Assembly: GCF_003944755.1 (NCBI RefSeq)
Contig: NZ_RWGU01000039.1
Span: 1-64,000 of the forward strand
DNA from: Rhodovulum robiginosum
GTDB taxonomy: Bacteria; Pseudomonadota; Alphaproteobacteria; Rhodobacterales; Rhodobacteraceae
Direction of reading: 5' to 3'
Length of the DNA: 64,000 nucleotides
A program made the position numbers and the translations under genes. Within the stretch, counting starts at the first letter, position 1. The number at the start of each line of letters is the position of its first letter. The notes below the pieces were generated by a model, which searched no databases, had not been told where the DNA came from, and was given only the letters and a program-made list of their open reading frames with translations. Of the stretch, positions 32,789 through 40,433 are shown piece after piece.

Positions 32789-34089
32789 ACCTGCTCTTTG
32801 CCAACGACAAGCGCGGCGCCTACCCGGCCAGCTATTACACCGCGAACACACCGCTATTGCCCGAGCATCCGCCGCTGAAGGGCGCGGCGCGCGCAGATGT
32901 CTGCGTGATCGGCGGCGGCTATACGGGGCTGTCGGCGGCGCTGCACCTGGCGCAGCGGGGCTATGACGTCGTCTTGCTCGAGGCGCAAAGGCTGGGTTTC
33001 GGCGCCTCGGGACGCAACGGCGGGCAGGTGGGCTCGGGCCAGCGCGCGGACCAGACGCAACTGGAACGGATGCTGGGCGACGGCGATGCCGCGCGGCTAT
33101 GGCATCTGGCCGAAGACGCCAAGGCGCTGGTGGCCGAGCTGATCGCCACGCACGGCATGGATTGCGGCTTTCGCCCCGGTGTGGTCCACGCCGAATGGCA
33201 GGCGCGCCATGTGCCCCATGTCCATGCCTATGCCGAAAAGCTGCTGCGCGATTACGAATACGACCTGATCGAGCCCCTGACCCGGCAAGAAATCCGCACG
33301 CTGGTGGGCTCGCCCGTTTACCAGGGCGGCAGCGTCGACTGGGGCGCGGGGCACCTCAACCCGCTGGCCTTTGCGCTGGGGCTCGCCCAAGCGGCCGAGC
33401 GCGCGGGCGCGCGGCTGTGCGAAGGGTCTGCGGTGCACCAGGTCCAGCATGGCGACCGGGCGGTCGTGCGCACCGACAAGGGCCATGTCGAGGCGGATCA
33501 CGTCATCCTCGCCTGCAACGGCTATCTGGGCGGGCTCGACGACCGCGTGGCCGCCCGGGTGATGCCGATCAACAATTTCATGGTTGCGACCGAGCCCTTG
33601 GGCAAGCGCGCCGCCACCGTGCTGGCCAAGCCCGTGGCGGTGGCCGACAGCCGCTTCGTGGTCAACTATTTCCGCCTGTCCGAGGATGGGCGGCTGATCT
33701 TCGGCGGCGGCGAAAGCTATGGCTACCGCTTCCCCGAGGATATCGCATCCAAGGTGCGCAAGCCGATGCAGGAGGTCTTTCCGCAACTGGCCGATGTCAA
33801 GATCGACTATGCCTGGGGCGGCACGCTGGCGATCACCCGCTCGCGCCTGCCGCATTTCGCCCGTGTGGCGCCCAACGTGCTGTCGGCCTCTGGCTATTCG
33901 GGCCACGGCGTCGCGCTGGCCACCCTTGCAGGGCGGCTGATGGGCGAGGCGACCGCCGGCCAGGCCGAGGATTTCGACCTGATGGCGCGCCTGCCCTGCC
34001 CGCCCTTTCCCGGCGCCGGCGGCCTGCGCCGGCCGCTGCTGGCGCTGGCCATGGGCTGGTATGGCCTGCGCGACACGCTGGGCATCTAA
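32785..34089 (+). CDS. puuB: FAD-dependent gamma-glutamyl-amine oxidase (PuuB-like)
   Basis: A 434-residue DAO-family flavoenzyme. The FAD-binding motif is DVCVIGGGYTGLSAALHLAQ (about residues 38-57), followed by LGFGASGRNGGQVGSGQ, a strong marker of the PuuB/OrdL group. Near the C-terminus is SASGYSGHGVALATLAGR, the second FAD contact. PuuB oxidises the amine of gamma-glutamylputrescine to an aldehyde with release of ammonia and H2O2. The aldehyde dehydrogenase (PuuC) expected next is not in this window. The start overlaps the ligase stop (ATGA). Confidence 0.85.
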   Translation: MNLLFANDKRGAYPASYYTANTPLLPEHPPLKGAARADVCVIGGGYTGLSAALHLAQRGYDVVLLEAQRLGFGASGRNGGQVGSGQRADQTQLERMLGDGDAARLWHLAEDAKALVAELIATHGMDCGFRPGVVHAEWQARHVPHVHAYAEKLLRDYEYDLIEPLTRQEIRTLVGSPVYQGGSVDWGAGHLNPLAFALGLAQAAERAGARLCEGSAVHQVQHGDRAVVRTDKGHVEADHVILACNGYLGGLDDRVAARVMPINNFMVATEPLGKRAATVLAKPVAVADSRFVVNYFRLSEDGRLIFGGGESYGYRFPEDIASKVRKPMQEVFPQLADVKIDYAWGGTLAITRSRLPHFARVAPNVLSASGYSGHGVALATLAGRLMGEATAGQAEDFDLMARLPCPPFPGAGGLRRPLLALAMGWYGLRDTLGI

Positions 34090-34114
34090 CGCTGCCGCCA
34101 CAGCAGATCGCACT

Positions 34115-34143
34115 TTGCCTTGACGCGCCCGCCAACTTACAGC
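34115..34143 (+). promoter_or_regulatory. Candidate promoter of the DegT aminotransferase gene
   Basis: TTGCCT at 34115-34120 and TACAGC at 34138-34143 are separated by 17 bp. The predicted start point, near 34150, falls at the left arm of the inverted repeat described next, so the hairpin would form at the extreme 5' end of the mRNA. Weak -10 match; inference only. Confidence 0.4.
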
Positions 34144-34169
34144 TTTTCTGAAAACGACTTTCAGAGAAG
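34143..34169 (+). promoter_or_regulatory. Inverted repeat overlapping the DegT ribosome binding site
   Basis: CTTTTCTGAAA (34143-34153) and TTTCAGAGAAG (34159-34169) pair in 10 of 11 positions around ACGAC. The right arm contains AGAGAAGG, the ribosome binding site for the ATG at 34178. It may be an operator for a dimeric repressor or an RNA hairpin that hides the site. Confidence 0.6.
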
Positions 34170-34177
34170 GTGAAGAC

Positions 34178-35371
34178 ATGTCCCTGGCGCCCAACGTCTA
34201 CGACGCCGAGCCGATCCCCGAAGCCGCCCGCGCCGAGATCGACCGCCTGCTGCAATCGGGCGACCTGTTCCGCTACACCGCCCCGGCGGATGCGCCGGTG
34301 GCGCTTTTAGAGCGCGAGTTCGCCGAGTTCATGGGCGTGACATACGCGGTGGCCGTCGCCTCGTGCTCGGCCGCGCTGTTCCTGTCGCTCAAGGCGCTGG
34401 ACCTGCCGCGGGGCGCACGGGTGCTGATCCCGGCCTTCACCTTCGCCGCCGTGCCCTCGGCCGTTGTCCATGCCGACTGCGTGCCCGTGCTGGCCGAGGT
34501 GGGCGCGAATTTCCGCCTCGACATGGCCGATTTCGAGGCCAGGCTCGACGGCGTCGACGCGATCCTGATCAGCCACATGCGCGGACATACCTCGGACATG
34601 GACGCGATCATGGCGCTGGCGCGGACCCGCGACATCCCCGTGATCGAGGACGCCGCGCATTCGCTCGGCACCCTCTGGCACGGGCGCAAGATCGGCACGC
34701 TGGGCAAGATCGGCTGTTTCTCGTTTCAGTCCTACAAGATGGTGAACGCCGGCGAAGGCGGCATCCTGGTGACCGACGACGCCGACCTCGCCGCCCGCGC
34801 CGTCATCATGTCGGGCGCCTACGAGCATAACTGGAAAAAGCATCACGGGCTGCAAAACAGCTTTGCCCGCTGGCAGAACAAGCTGCCGCTTTACAACACA
34901 CGGATGCAGAACCTCTCGGCCGCCGTGATCCGCCCGCAACTGGCCGAGGTCGCGCGACGGGTGCGCGACGGGCGGGCCAACCATGATTACGTGGCCGAAC
35001 GGCTGAATGGCTCGTCCTGGCTCGACGTGCCGCCGCCCCTGGCGCCCGAAACCCGCGCGCCGGACTCGATCCAGTTCAACCTCGTGGGCTTTCGCGCTGA
35101 CGCCGAGGCGCATGCCTTTCAGGCCGCGGCCAAGGCCCGTGGCGTGTCGGTCCAGGTATTCGGGCTGAGCCAGGACAACGCGCGTGCCTATTGGAACTGG
35201 CAGTTCCTGGACGATCTGCCCGAGCTGCCGAAAACGCGGGCGATGCTGATGCGCGCCTGCGACGTGCGCCTGCCCGCGCGACTGACCCGGCCCGAGCTGG
35301 ATTTCATCGCCGATGCGCTGATCGCCGCCGCCGAGGACGTCAAGGACCAGCCCCGCGCCTACGGCACCTGA
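34178..35371 (+). CDS. DegT/DnrJ/EryC1/StrS-family PLP aminotransferase
   Basis: A 397-residue fold-type I aminotransferase. The family motifs are ALFLSLKALDLPRGARVLIP with AFTFAA, the cofactor Asp in VIEDAAHSLGT (about residue 155) and the Schiff-base Lys in CFSFQSYKMVNAGEGGILVT (about residue 185). Members normally aminate nucleotide-linked keto-sugars. No sugar-nucleotide genes are nearby, so this one may act on another keto substrate, and it follows the PuuB-like gene by 88 bp. It appears to have its own promoter and an inverted repeat over its ribosome binding site. Substrate unknown. Confidence 0.88.
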   Translation: MSLAPNVYDAEPIPEAARAEIDRLLQSGDLFRYTAPADAPVALLEREFAEFMGVTYAVAVASCSAALFLSLKALDLPRGARVLIPAFTFAAVPSAVVHADCVPVLAEVGANFRLDMADFEARLDGVDAILISHMRGHTSDMDAIMALARTRDIPVIEDAAHSLGTLWHGRKIGTLGKIGCFSFQSYKMVNAGEGGILVTDDADLAARAVIMSGAYEHNWKKHHGLQNSFARWQNKLPLYNTRMQNLSAAVIRPQLAEVARRVRDGRANHDYVAERLNGSSWLDVPPPLAPETRAPDSIQFNLVGFRADAEAHAFQAAAKARGVSVQVFGLSQDNARAYWNWQFLDDLPELPKTRAMLMRACDVRLPARLTRPELDFIADALIAAAEDVKDQPRAYGT

Positions 35372-35469
35372 GCGTGCCCGCCCGCCCGGCGCGTCGAAAA
35401 TCTGGTCGTGCGCTTGGACTTCGCCGGCGCGAATCGCTAGGGTGTAGCGGTAATTGCGGGGGATTTTTA

Positions 35470-35946
35470 ATGTCGCATTATGAATACAAGGTCGTTCCGG
35501 CGCCATCGAAGGCGGCGCGCGCGCGCGGCGTGAAGGGGACTGAGGCACGCTTTGCCCATGCCCTGACCGCGCTGATGAACGAGATGGCCCGCACGGGCTG
35601 GGAATACCTGCGCGCCGATACGCTGCCCTGCGAAGAGCGGCAGGGGCTGACGGGCAAGACATCGAGTTTTAAGAACATGCTGGTCTTCCGCCGGGCTCTG
35701 CAGGATGAGCCTGCCCGGGCCGAGCCGCGGCACGCTGCCCCCGCCGCCAGGTCCGAGCAACGGCAGGGCGCGCCCGTGGCCGCCCCGTCGGTGACGCCGC
35801 CTCAGCCGCAGACGCCCGATCAGATTGCCGCGGCCGCGGCGGCCAGCCTCACGGCGCGCCCGAATGCCGGCCCGTCCCCGGCGCTGGGCCCGGCCGATGC
35901 GCAGGATCCGCCCGCCCGGCCGTCTCGGGATGTGGCCGCCGAATAA
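35470..35946 (+). CDS. DUF4177 protein with disordered Ala/Pro tail
   Basis: A 158-residue protein. The first ~75 residues (MSHYEYKVVPAPSKAARARG to MARTGWEYLRADTLPCEERQ and FKNMLVFRR) match DUF4177, a small alpha/beta domain. The remaining ~80 residues are Ala/Pro/Gln-rich with TPDQIAAAAAASLTARP and are probably disordered. The function of the domain is unknown. It stands alone: no operon partner is within 70 bp on either side. Confidence 0.82.
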   Translation: MSHYEYKVVPAPSKAARARGVKGTEARFAHALTALMNEMARTGWEYLRADTLPCEERQGLTGKTSSFKNMLVFRRALQDEPARAEPRHAAPAARSEQRQGAPVAAPSVTPPQPQTPDQIAAAAAASLTARPNAGPSPALGPADAQDPPARPSRDVAAE

Positions 35947-36018
35947 GACGAGGCGCAAAATTCCTTCAATGGATCTCGCCACCGGTTCCCGGAGACCTCT
36001 TGGTGCAAGACGCCGCCA

Positions 36019-36276
36019 CTAGGCCTCGATCTTTAGCGCCAGCGCGTGGATGCGCCCCATGATTTCAGGGCCCAGCGCCGCGTGCACCGCCCGGTGGCGT
36101 GCCAGCCTGCCCTGCCCGGCCAATGCCGGGGCGGCAATCTCGACGCGGAAATGGCTCTCGCCGCCTTCGCGATAGCCCGCATGGCCCCGGTGCCGCTCGC
36201 TTTCGTCGGTTACCACCAGCCGCTCGGGCGCGAAGGCCTGTTGCAGCCGGGTCCGGATTTCCTCGCTCATGTTCAT
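36019..36276 (-). CDS. bolA: BolA-family protein
   Basis: An 85-residue member of the BolA family, which works with monothiol glutaredoxins in iron-sulfur trafficking and iron sensing and can bind DNA. Visible family segments are LVVTDESERHRGHAGYREGG with the conserved invariant His, SHFRVEIAAPALAGQGRLAR and HRAVHAALGPEIMGRIHALA. Two adjacent ATG codons (36276 and 36270) could start it, and neither has a strong ribosome binding site. It is divergent from the J-protein gene, an arrangement kept in many alphaproteobacteria. Confidence 0.92.
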   Translation of the reverse strand: MNMSEEIRTRLQQAFAPERLVVTDESERHRGHAGYREGGESHFRVEIAAPALAGQGRLARHRAVHAALGPEIMGRIHALALKIEA

Positions 36277-36351
36277 TTTTCGTCCGCGCCCTCTTCATTC
36301 CTCTGCACAAAAGTCTAAACTCTCCAGTCCGAGTCGAACAGGTGGCAGGTC

Positions 36352-36981
36352 ATGGCCAAGAGCGATCCCTTCGGATTCGATATCTCCGTCTCAGCGGACA
36401 AGAAAAAGCGTACCCGCGGCCGTCGTGGCATGTCGGGCGCCTTCGAAACCTCGAACCGCAAGTGCGAGCATCCCGGCTGCGAAGAGCTGGGCCAGTACCG
36501 CGCACCGAAATCACCCGATCACCTCGACGAGTATTACTGGTTCTGCAAGGACCATGTGCGCGAGTACAATCTGAAATGGAACTTCTTCAACGGCGCCACC
36601 GAGGACGAGCTCGACGCGCAGATCGAGAAGGACCGGGTCTGGGGCCGTGCCACCCGCCCCTTCGCCAGCGAAGAGGAACAGCGCGCCTGGGCGCGCCTCG
36701 GCGTGGACGACCCCCACCAGGTGCTGGGCGAAAACGCCACCCGCAACCCTGGCCGCAGCACCAACGGCACCACCCGCCGCCTGCCCCCGACCGAGCGCCG
36801 CGCGCTGGAAATCCTCGAGGCGCGCGATCACTGGACCAAGGCGGAAATCCGCAAGCAGTACAAGTCGCTGGTCAAGGATTTGCACCCGGACATGAACGGC
36901 GGCAACCGCGCCGACGAGGACCGGCTGCAAGAGGTCGTCTGGGCCTGGGATCAGATCAAGGACAGCCGCAGCTTCAAGTAA
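36352..36981 (+). CDS. J-domain protein with N-terminal cysteine motif
   Basis: A 209-residue DnaJ-class co-chaperone with the J domain at its C-terminus (about residues 150-209), including the HPD motif in LVKDLHPDMNGGNRADED. The N-terminal half has RKCEHPGCEELGQYRAP and YYWFCKDHVREYN, a C-X4-C...C-X2-H pattern that could bind zinc. It would stimulate an Hsp70 (DnaK or HscA) on a specific client. Divergence from bolA and the cysteine motif fit a role around iron-sulfur or redox proteins, but this is inference. A 12-bp hairpin follows the stop. Confidence 0.9.
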   Translation: MAKSDPFGFDISVSADKKKRTRGRRGMSGAFETSNRKCEHPGCEELGQYRAPKSPDHLDEYYWFCKDHVREYNLKWNFFNGATEDELDAQIEKDRVWGRATRPFASEEEQRAWARLGVDDPHQVLGENATRNPGRSTNGTTRRLPPTERRALEILEARDHWTKAEIRKQYKSLVKDLHPDMNGGNRADEDRLQEVVWAWDQIKDSRSFK

Positions 36982-36982
36982 C

Positions 36983-37009
36983 CGGGCGGCAGGCAATGCC
37001 TGCCGCCCG
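36983..37009 (+). terminator. Strong hairpin after the J-protein gene
   Basis: A perfect 12-bp stem (CGGGCGGCAGGC with GCCTGCCGCCCG) around a three-base AAT loop begins right after the stop codon. There is no T-run, so it may be a factor-assisted terminator or an mRNA 3'-end stabiliser. It lies between convergent genes. Confidence 0.6.
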
Positions 37010-37063
37010 ATCCGGGGACGCGCGGGCATGCGCCCCGGCGGGGGTGTGACACGGCAGTGCCAG

Positions 37064-37486
37064 TCAGCTGCTGCCGGTCACTTCCCCCTCGCCCTGATCG
37101 GAAGGCGCCCTGCGGCACCGCTCCGGCGCGTCGATCGACGTCGCGTTCGGGAACATGCTGAGGAAGGGGATACGCAGCCCGTAGCCGTTCACCGTGACGG
37201 CAACCTCGGGGCATTCCCGCGTGACCCGGCTCGCAACCGACTGAAGGTCGGCCGAGTCGAACTTGAAATAGGGCGGCACAAACCCCGCATCCATGTTCTT
37301 GAAGATCAGCGTGTCGGACGTGCCAGCGTAAACCGTCTCGATCCGGTACTGGACGTCGCGCCCATCGCCGGTCGTGCCGGTGATCTGAACCTCCCACGAG
37401 TCAGGGCCCCAACGCACCCAGACCCCGGCCAATACGACAACAACGACCAACCCCAGGCCAACTTTCCACTTGTTCGCTCGTGTCAT
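37064..37486 (-). CDS. DUF1523 family protein
   Basis: A 140-residue protein with one N-terminal membrane anchor or uncleaved signal (WKVGLGLVVVVVLAGVWVRW) and an exported domain. The domain contains WEVQITGTTGDGRDVQYRIE, DTLIFKNMDAGFVPPYFKFD and ECPEVAVTVNGYGLRIPFLS, which match DUF1523, a family of alphaproteobacterial periplasmic proteins of unknown role. The ATG at 37486 starts the anchor; the longer frame is not conserved. Its promoter must lie in the gene-free region to the right. Confidence 0.85.
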   Translation of the reverse strand: MTRANKWKVGLGLVVVVVLAGVWVRWGPDSWEVQITGTTGDGRDVQYRIETVYAGTSDTLIFKNMDAGFVPPYFKFDSADLQSVASRVTRECPEVAVTVNGYGLRIPFLSMFPNATSIDAPERCRRAPSDQGEGEVTGSS

Positions 37487-37799
37487 GATACGGCTCCACC
37501 GAATTGCTTGCCGAAGCGCGCGACGCGGCGCCGCGCGCTTGTTTTGCGTTGGTGGTTCAACGTTCGGCAGAGCGCGAGGTTCCATGTTTCTCGCGGCCTT
37601 GCAGGCAGGGCACGCCGCCGGCCCGCCCATCGCACGCGCTTGGCGGGGCGGCTTTGGAAGGCCGTCTAGGGGGTTATGTCGGGCTGGGCCGAACCGCTGG
37701 CGCAGGTATCCGGATCGCGTTCACATGGCCGGCCGGCCGGCCCGCCCGGAGCGTTTCACGAGTCCCGCCCTGTCAGGACCGGGGCCCATTATCACGCCG
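37487..37799. other. Gene-free stretch between DUF1523 and msrB
   Basis: These 313 bp carry no open frame with codon bias, no ribosome binding site, no tRNA or riboswitch fold that I can see and no T-run terminator. It is GC-rich, with a tandem CCGG run near 37730. It must contain the promoter of the minus-strand DUF1523 gene, and the rest may be decayed sequence. Confidence 0.5.
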
Positions 37800-38267
37800 T
37801 CAGGCGCTGTTGGCGGGCTTGAACACCAGGCTCACCCCGTTGATGCAATGCCGTTTGCCGGTGGGGGGCGGTCCGTCATCGAATATGTGGCCCAGGTGGC
37901 TGCCGCAACGGCGGCAATGGACCTCGGTGCGCACGAACAGGAGCTTGCGGTCGGGCCTCGTCGCCACGGCATCCGGCAGCGCCTCGTAGAAGCTGGGCCA
38001 GCCGGTGCCGCTGTCGTACTTGGTTTCGGACGCGTAAAGCGCCAGGTCGCACCCCTTGCAGTGGAACACGCCCTTGCGCTCTTCGTCGTTCAGCGGGCTG
38101 GTAAAGGCGCGCTCGGTGCCCTCGCGGCGCATCACGCGGTATTCGAGATCGCTCAGCATCGCGCGCCACTCGGCATCGGTCCGCGTCACCTCGAAGCGTT
38201 CGCCGGCGCGCACCGGCGTGGCGAGGGCGAGCGCGGCAGCGCTTTGCAGGAATAGGCGTCGTTTCAT
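37800..38267 (-). CDS. msrB: Peptide-methionine (R)-S-oxide reductase, exported
   Basis: Reduces the R-epimer of methionine sulfoxide in proteins. The 155-residue product begins MKRRLFLQSAAALALATPVRAG, a signal with paired arginines that could be Tat- or Sec-dependent, so it probably acts in the periplasm. The MsrB domain shows the two zinc CXXC pairs (FHCKGCDLA and VHCRRCGSHLGH), GTGWPSFYEA and the catalytic Cys in KRHCINGVSLVF. No MsrA or MsrP is adjacent. It is divergent from cobS across about 200 bp. Confidence 0.95.
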   Translation of the reverse strand: MKRRLFLQSAAALALATPVRAGERFEVTRTDAEWRAMLSDLEYRVMRREGTERAFTSPLNDEERKGVFHCKGCDLALYASETKYDSGTGWPSFYEALPDAVATRPDRKLLFVRTEVHCRRCGSHLGHIFDDGPPPTGKRHCINGVSLVFKPANSA

Positions 38268-38471
38268 CTTGCACCTCCACTTATCAATGTAGTGGCACCG
38301 CGCGCTGCAACCTATTCACAATCCCCGAAAGGCTGCGCACAAGGGCGCGAGCGTCGATGCCTCGCCCGATCGGCCCTTCCCCTTGCACGCCCCCGCGATA
38401 TGTTCCACTAACGGCGAGACTAGGCCCGCGCCACGCCGCGCGGCACGAAGCACGAAAAGACGGACAACACG

Positions 38472-39446
38472 ATGGCAAGCGCAGCGAAACCCACCGAAGA
38501 CGTCTCGGTGCGGGAGGTCTTCGGAATCGACACCGACATGACGGTCAAGGGCTTCGAAGAGCGGTCCGACCGGGTGCCCGATATCGACACCACCTACAAG
38601 TTCGATCCCGACACCACGCTCGCGATTCTGGCGGGTTTCGCCCATAACCGGCGGGTGATGATCCAAGGCTATCACGGCACCGGCAAGTCGACCCATATCG
38701 AACAGGTGGCGGCACGGCTCAACTGGCCCTGCGTGCGGGTCAACCTCGACAGCCATATCAGCCGGATCGACCTGATCGGCAAGGACGCGATCAAGCTGAA
38801 GGACGGCAAGCAGGTCACCGAGTTCCAGGAGGGTATCCTGCCCTGGGCGCTCAGGAATCCTTGCGCCATCGTGTTCGACGAATACGATGCGGGCCGCGCC
38901 GACGTGATGTTCGTGATCCAGCGGGTACTGGAGGTCGACGGCAAGCTGACGCTGCTCGACCAGAACGAGGTGATCACACCGCACCCGTCCTTTCGCCTGT
39001 TCGCCACGGCCAACACCGTGGGCCTCGGCGACACGACCGGCCTTTATCACGGCACCCAGCAGATCAACCAGGGCCAGATGGACCGTTGGAGCCTGGTGGC
39101 CACGCTCAACTACCTGTCCCACGATGCGGAAACCGCGATCGTGCTGGCCAAGTGCCCGCATTACAACACCGAGAAGGGGCGCAAGAGCGTGGGCCATATG
39201 GTGACCGTGGCCGACCTGACGCGCACCGCCTTCATGAATGGCGACCTGTCGACGGTGATGAGCCCCCGGACGGTGATCGCCTGGGCACAAAACGCCGAGA
39301 TCTTCCGCGGCGACATCGGTTATGCGTTCCGTGTGACCTTCCTCAACAAATGCGATGAGCTGGAGCGGCAGACCGTGGCCGAGTTCTACCAGCGGCTGTT
39401 CGACGAGGAACTGCCCGAAAGCGCCGCAAGCCTGAGCCTGGGGTGA
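38472..39446 (+). CDS. cobS: Aerobic cobaltochelatase subunit CobS
   Basis: An AAA+ subunit of the CobN-CobS-CobT complex that inserts cobalt into hydrogenobyrinate a,c-diamide during aerobic cobalamin synthesis. The 324-residue protein has the conserved N-terminus [20 protein letters not shown], Walker [19 protein letters not shown] (about residue 72) and Walker [18 protein letters not shown] (about 135). It also has sensor regions [20 protein letters not shown] and [15 protein letters not shown]. The stop overlaps the GTG of a small secreted-protein gene. No cobalamin riboswitch is visible in the leader. Confidence 0.97.
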   Translation: MASAAKPTEDVSVREVFGIDTDMTVKGFEERSDRVPDIDTTYKFDPDTTLAILAGFAHNRRVMIQGYHGTGKSTHIEQVAARLNWPCVRVNLDSHISRIDLIGKDAIKLKDGKQVTEFQEGILPWALRNPCAIVFDEYDAGRADVMFVIQRVLEVDGKLTLLDQNEVITPHPSFRLFATANTVGLGDTTGLYHGTQQINQGQMDRWSLVATLNYLSHDAETAIVLAKCPHYNTEKGRKSVGHMVTVADLTRTAFMNGDLSTVMSPRTVIAWAQNAEIFRGDIGYAFRVTFLNKCDELERQTVAEFYQRLFDEELPESAASLSLG

Positions 39447-39814
39447 TCCGCGCCGCGCTGGCCATCCTGTTGTTCACCGGCGCCGCCGGGGCCCAGCCCG
39501 ATCCGACCTATCCCGCCACCGAATGCGCCGCGCTCTGGTCGGCCATGGCGGATTTCCGCGCGCGCTATGCCATCGACGCCGCCCCGCCGGACGAGGCGCG
39601 GGAGATGGCCGAGGCGTTCCGCGCCGCCGCCATCGGCCTGGCCGGCGGCGACGCGGCAGACGTGGACCGGCGCATAAACGCGATGCGTCCCGACCTGATG
39701 CTTTTGCTGCGCAGCTACATCATCGACGGGTGGCGCGACAGCCGCGAGCAATTCCTGCGCCGGGCCGAGATCTGCCGCCGCTTTGCCGTCGAAAACGGGC
39801 TGCCCGCGCATTGA
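39443..39814 (+). CDS. Small secreted two-cysteine protein downstream of cobS
   Basis: A 123-residue product from a GTG that overlaps the cobS stop (GTGA). A signal peptide ([18 protein letters not shown]) precedes a helical mature part of about 105 residues with exactly two cysteines, in PATECAALW and [10 protein letters not shown]. They are placed to clamp the first and last helix together by a disulfide. Translational coupling to cobS is clear, but an exported protein cannot join the cytoplasmic chelatase. Family not recognised. Confidence 0.75.
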   Translation: MIRAALAILLFTGAAGAQPDPTYPATECAALWSAMADFRARYAIDAAPPDEAREMAEAFRAAAIGLAGGDAADVDRRINAMRPDLMLLLRSYIIDGWRDSREQFLRRAEICRRFAVENGLPAH

Positions 39815-39897
39815 CGCGCATCCCGCCGAGGCATTGGGCACTCCGCGTCGGATGACATCAAAGTGACAGCATTATTACATTAAACGTATATACATTA

Positions 39898-39925
39898 TTG
39901 ACACGTCGCAGGTGTGTCGTAAACT
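39898..39925 (+). promoter_or_regulatory. Strong promoter candidate between the cob small genes
   Basis: TTGACA at 39898-39903 is a perfect -35, and TAAACT at 39920-39925 is a good -10, with a 16-bp spacer. The spacer contains an inverted repeat GACAC-N9-GTGTC (39900-39918). The 60 bp upstream are unusually AT-rich and include the palindrome GTATATAC. The predicted start point, about 39932, is the A of the ATG of the next gene, so its mRNA may be leaderless. Confidence 0.6.
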
Positions 39926-39931
39926 TGTTAC

Positions 39932-40345
39932 ATGACAGCGCTCTTCACCACCGCCCTGCGTGGCGCGGTCTGCGTGGTCCTGACAGCCTCCGCCACGCTC
40001 GCCCTGCCCGGCACACCCTGGAAACGGGCAGAGGTCTTTGCCACATGCTCTGGCCGCCTTGCCGCGCTGGCCGTGCGTCAGAAGGCGATGGAAAACCCCG
40101 ACTGGACCGACACGCTGCGCCAGCGTGACATGTTCGACATGCTGCTCGACGCCACGCTGCCCGCGGCCCAGGCCAACGGGGTACCCGGCGGCGAGCACCT
40201 GCGCTGGCGCTCGGCGGGCTGGACAGATACCGCGGTGCTGCTGGCCGATATGGAATACAGCTTCGACCGCGCCCGGGTGGCCCGGGCCGAAGCGGCGCTG
40301 GATACGCGCATCGCCGATTGCACAACGCTGCTTCTGGGGCAATAG
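39932..40345 (+). CDS. Small secreted two-cysteine protein upstream of cobT
   Basis: A 137-residue product with a signal peptide ([19 protein letters not shown]) and a helical mature part. Apart from a cysteine in the signal it has two cysteines, in [13 protein letters not shown] near the mature N-terminus and [10 protein letters not shown] near the C-terminus. This is the same layout as the preceding small gene although the sequences are not clearly alignable. There is no Shine-Dalgarno before ATG 39932, and a promoter predicts transcription to begin there. Function unknown. Confidence 0.75.
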   Translation: MTALFTTALRGAVCVVLTASATLALPGTPWKRAEVFATCSGRLAALAVRQKAMENPDWTDTLRQRDMFDMLLDATLPAAQANGVPGGEHLRWRSAGWTDTAVLLADMEYSFDRARVARAEAALDTRIADCTTLLLGQ

Positions 40346-40433
40346 CGCCAGCGGGATTTCAACGCCGGCTACTGGCCAAGCCTCGGCAATGGCCCTAGAT
40401 TGCGCAAACGTCACCCCCGCAGCGCAAGGCACG

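Noticed and set aside
38268-38471. Possible cobalamin riboswitch before cobS.
   Set aside because: No B12-box or conserved fold is visible in the 204-bp leader region.
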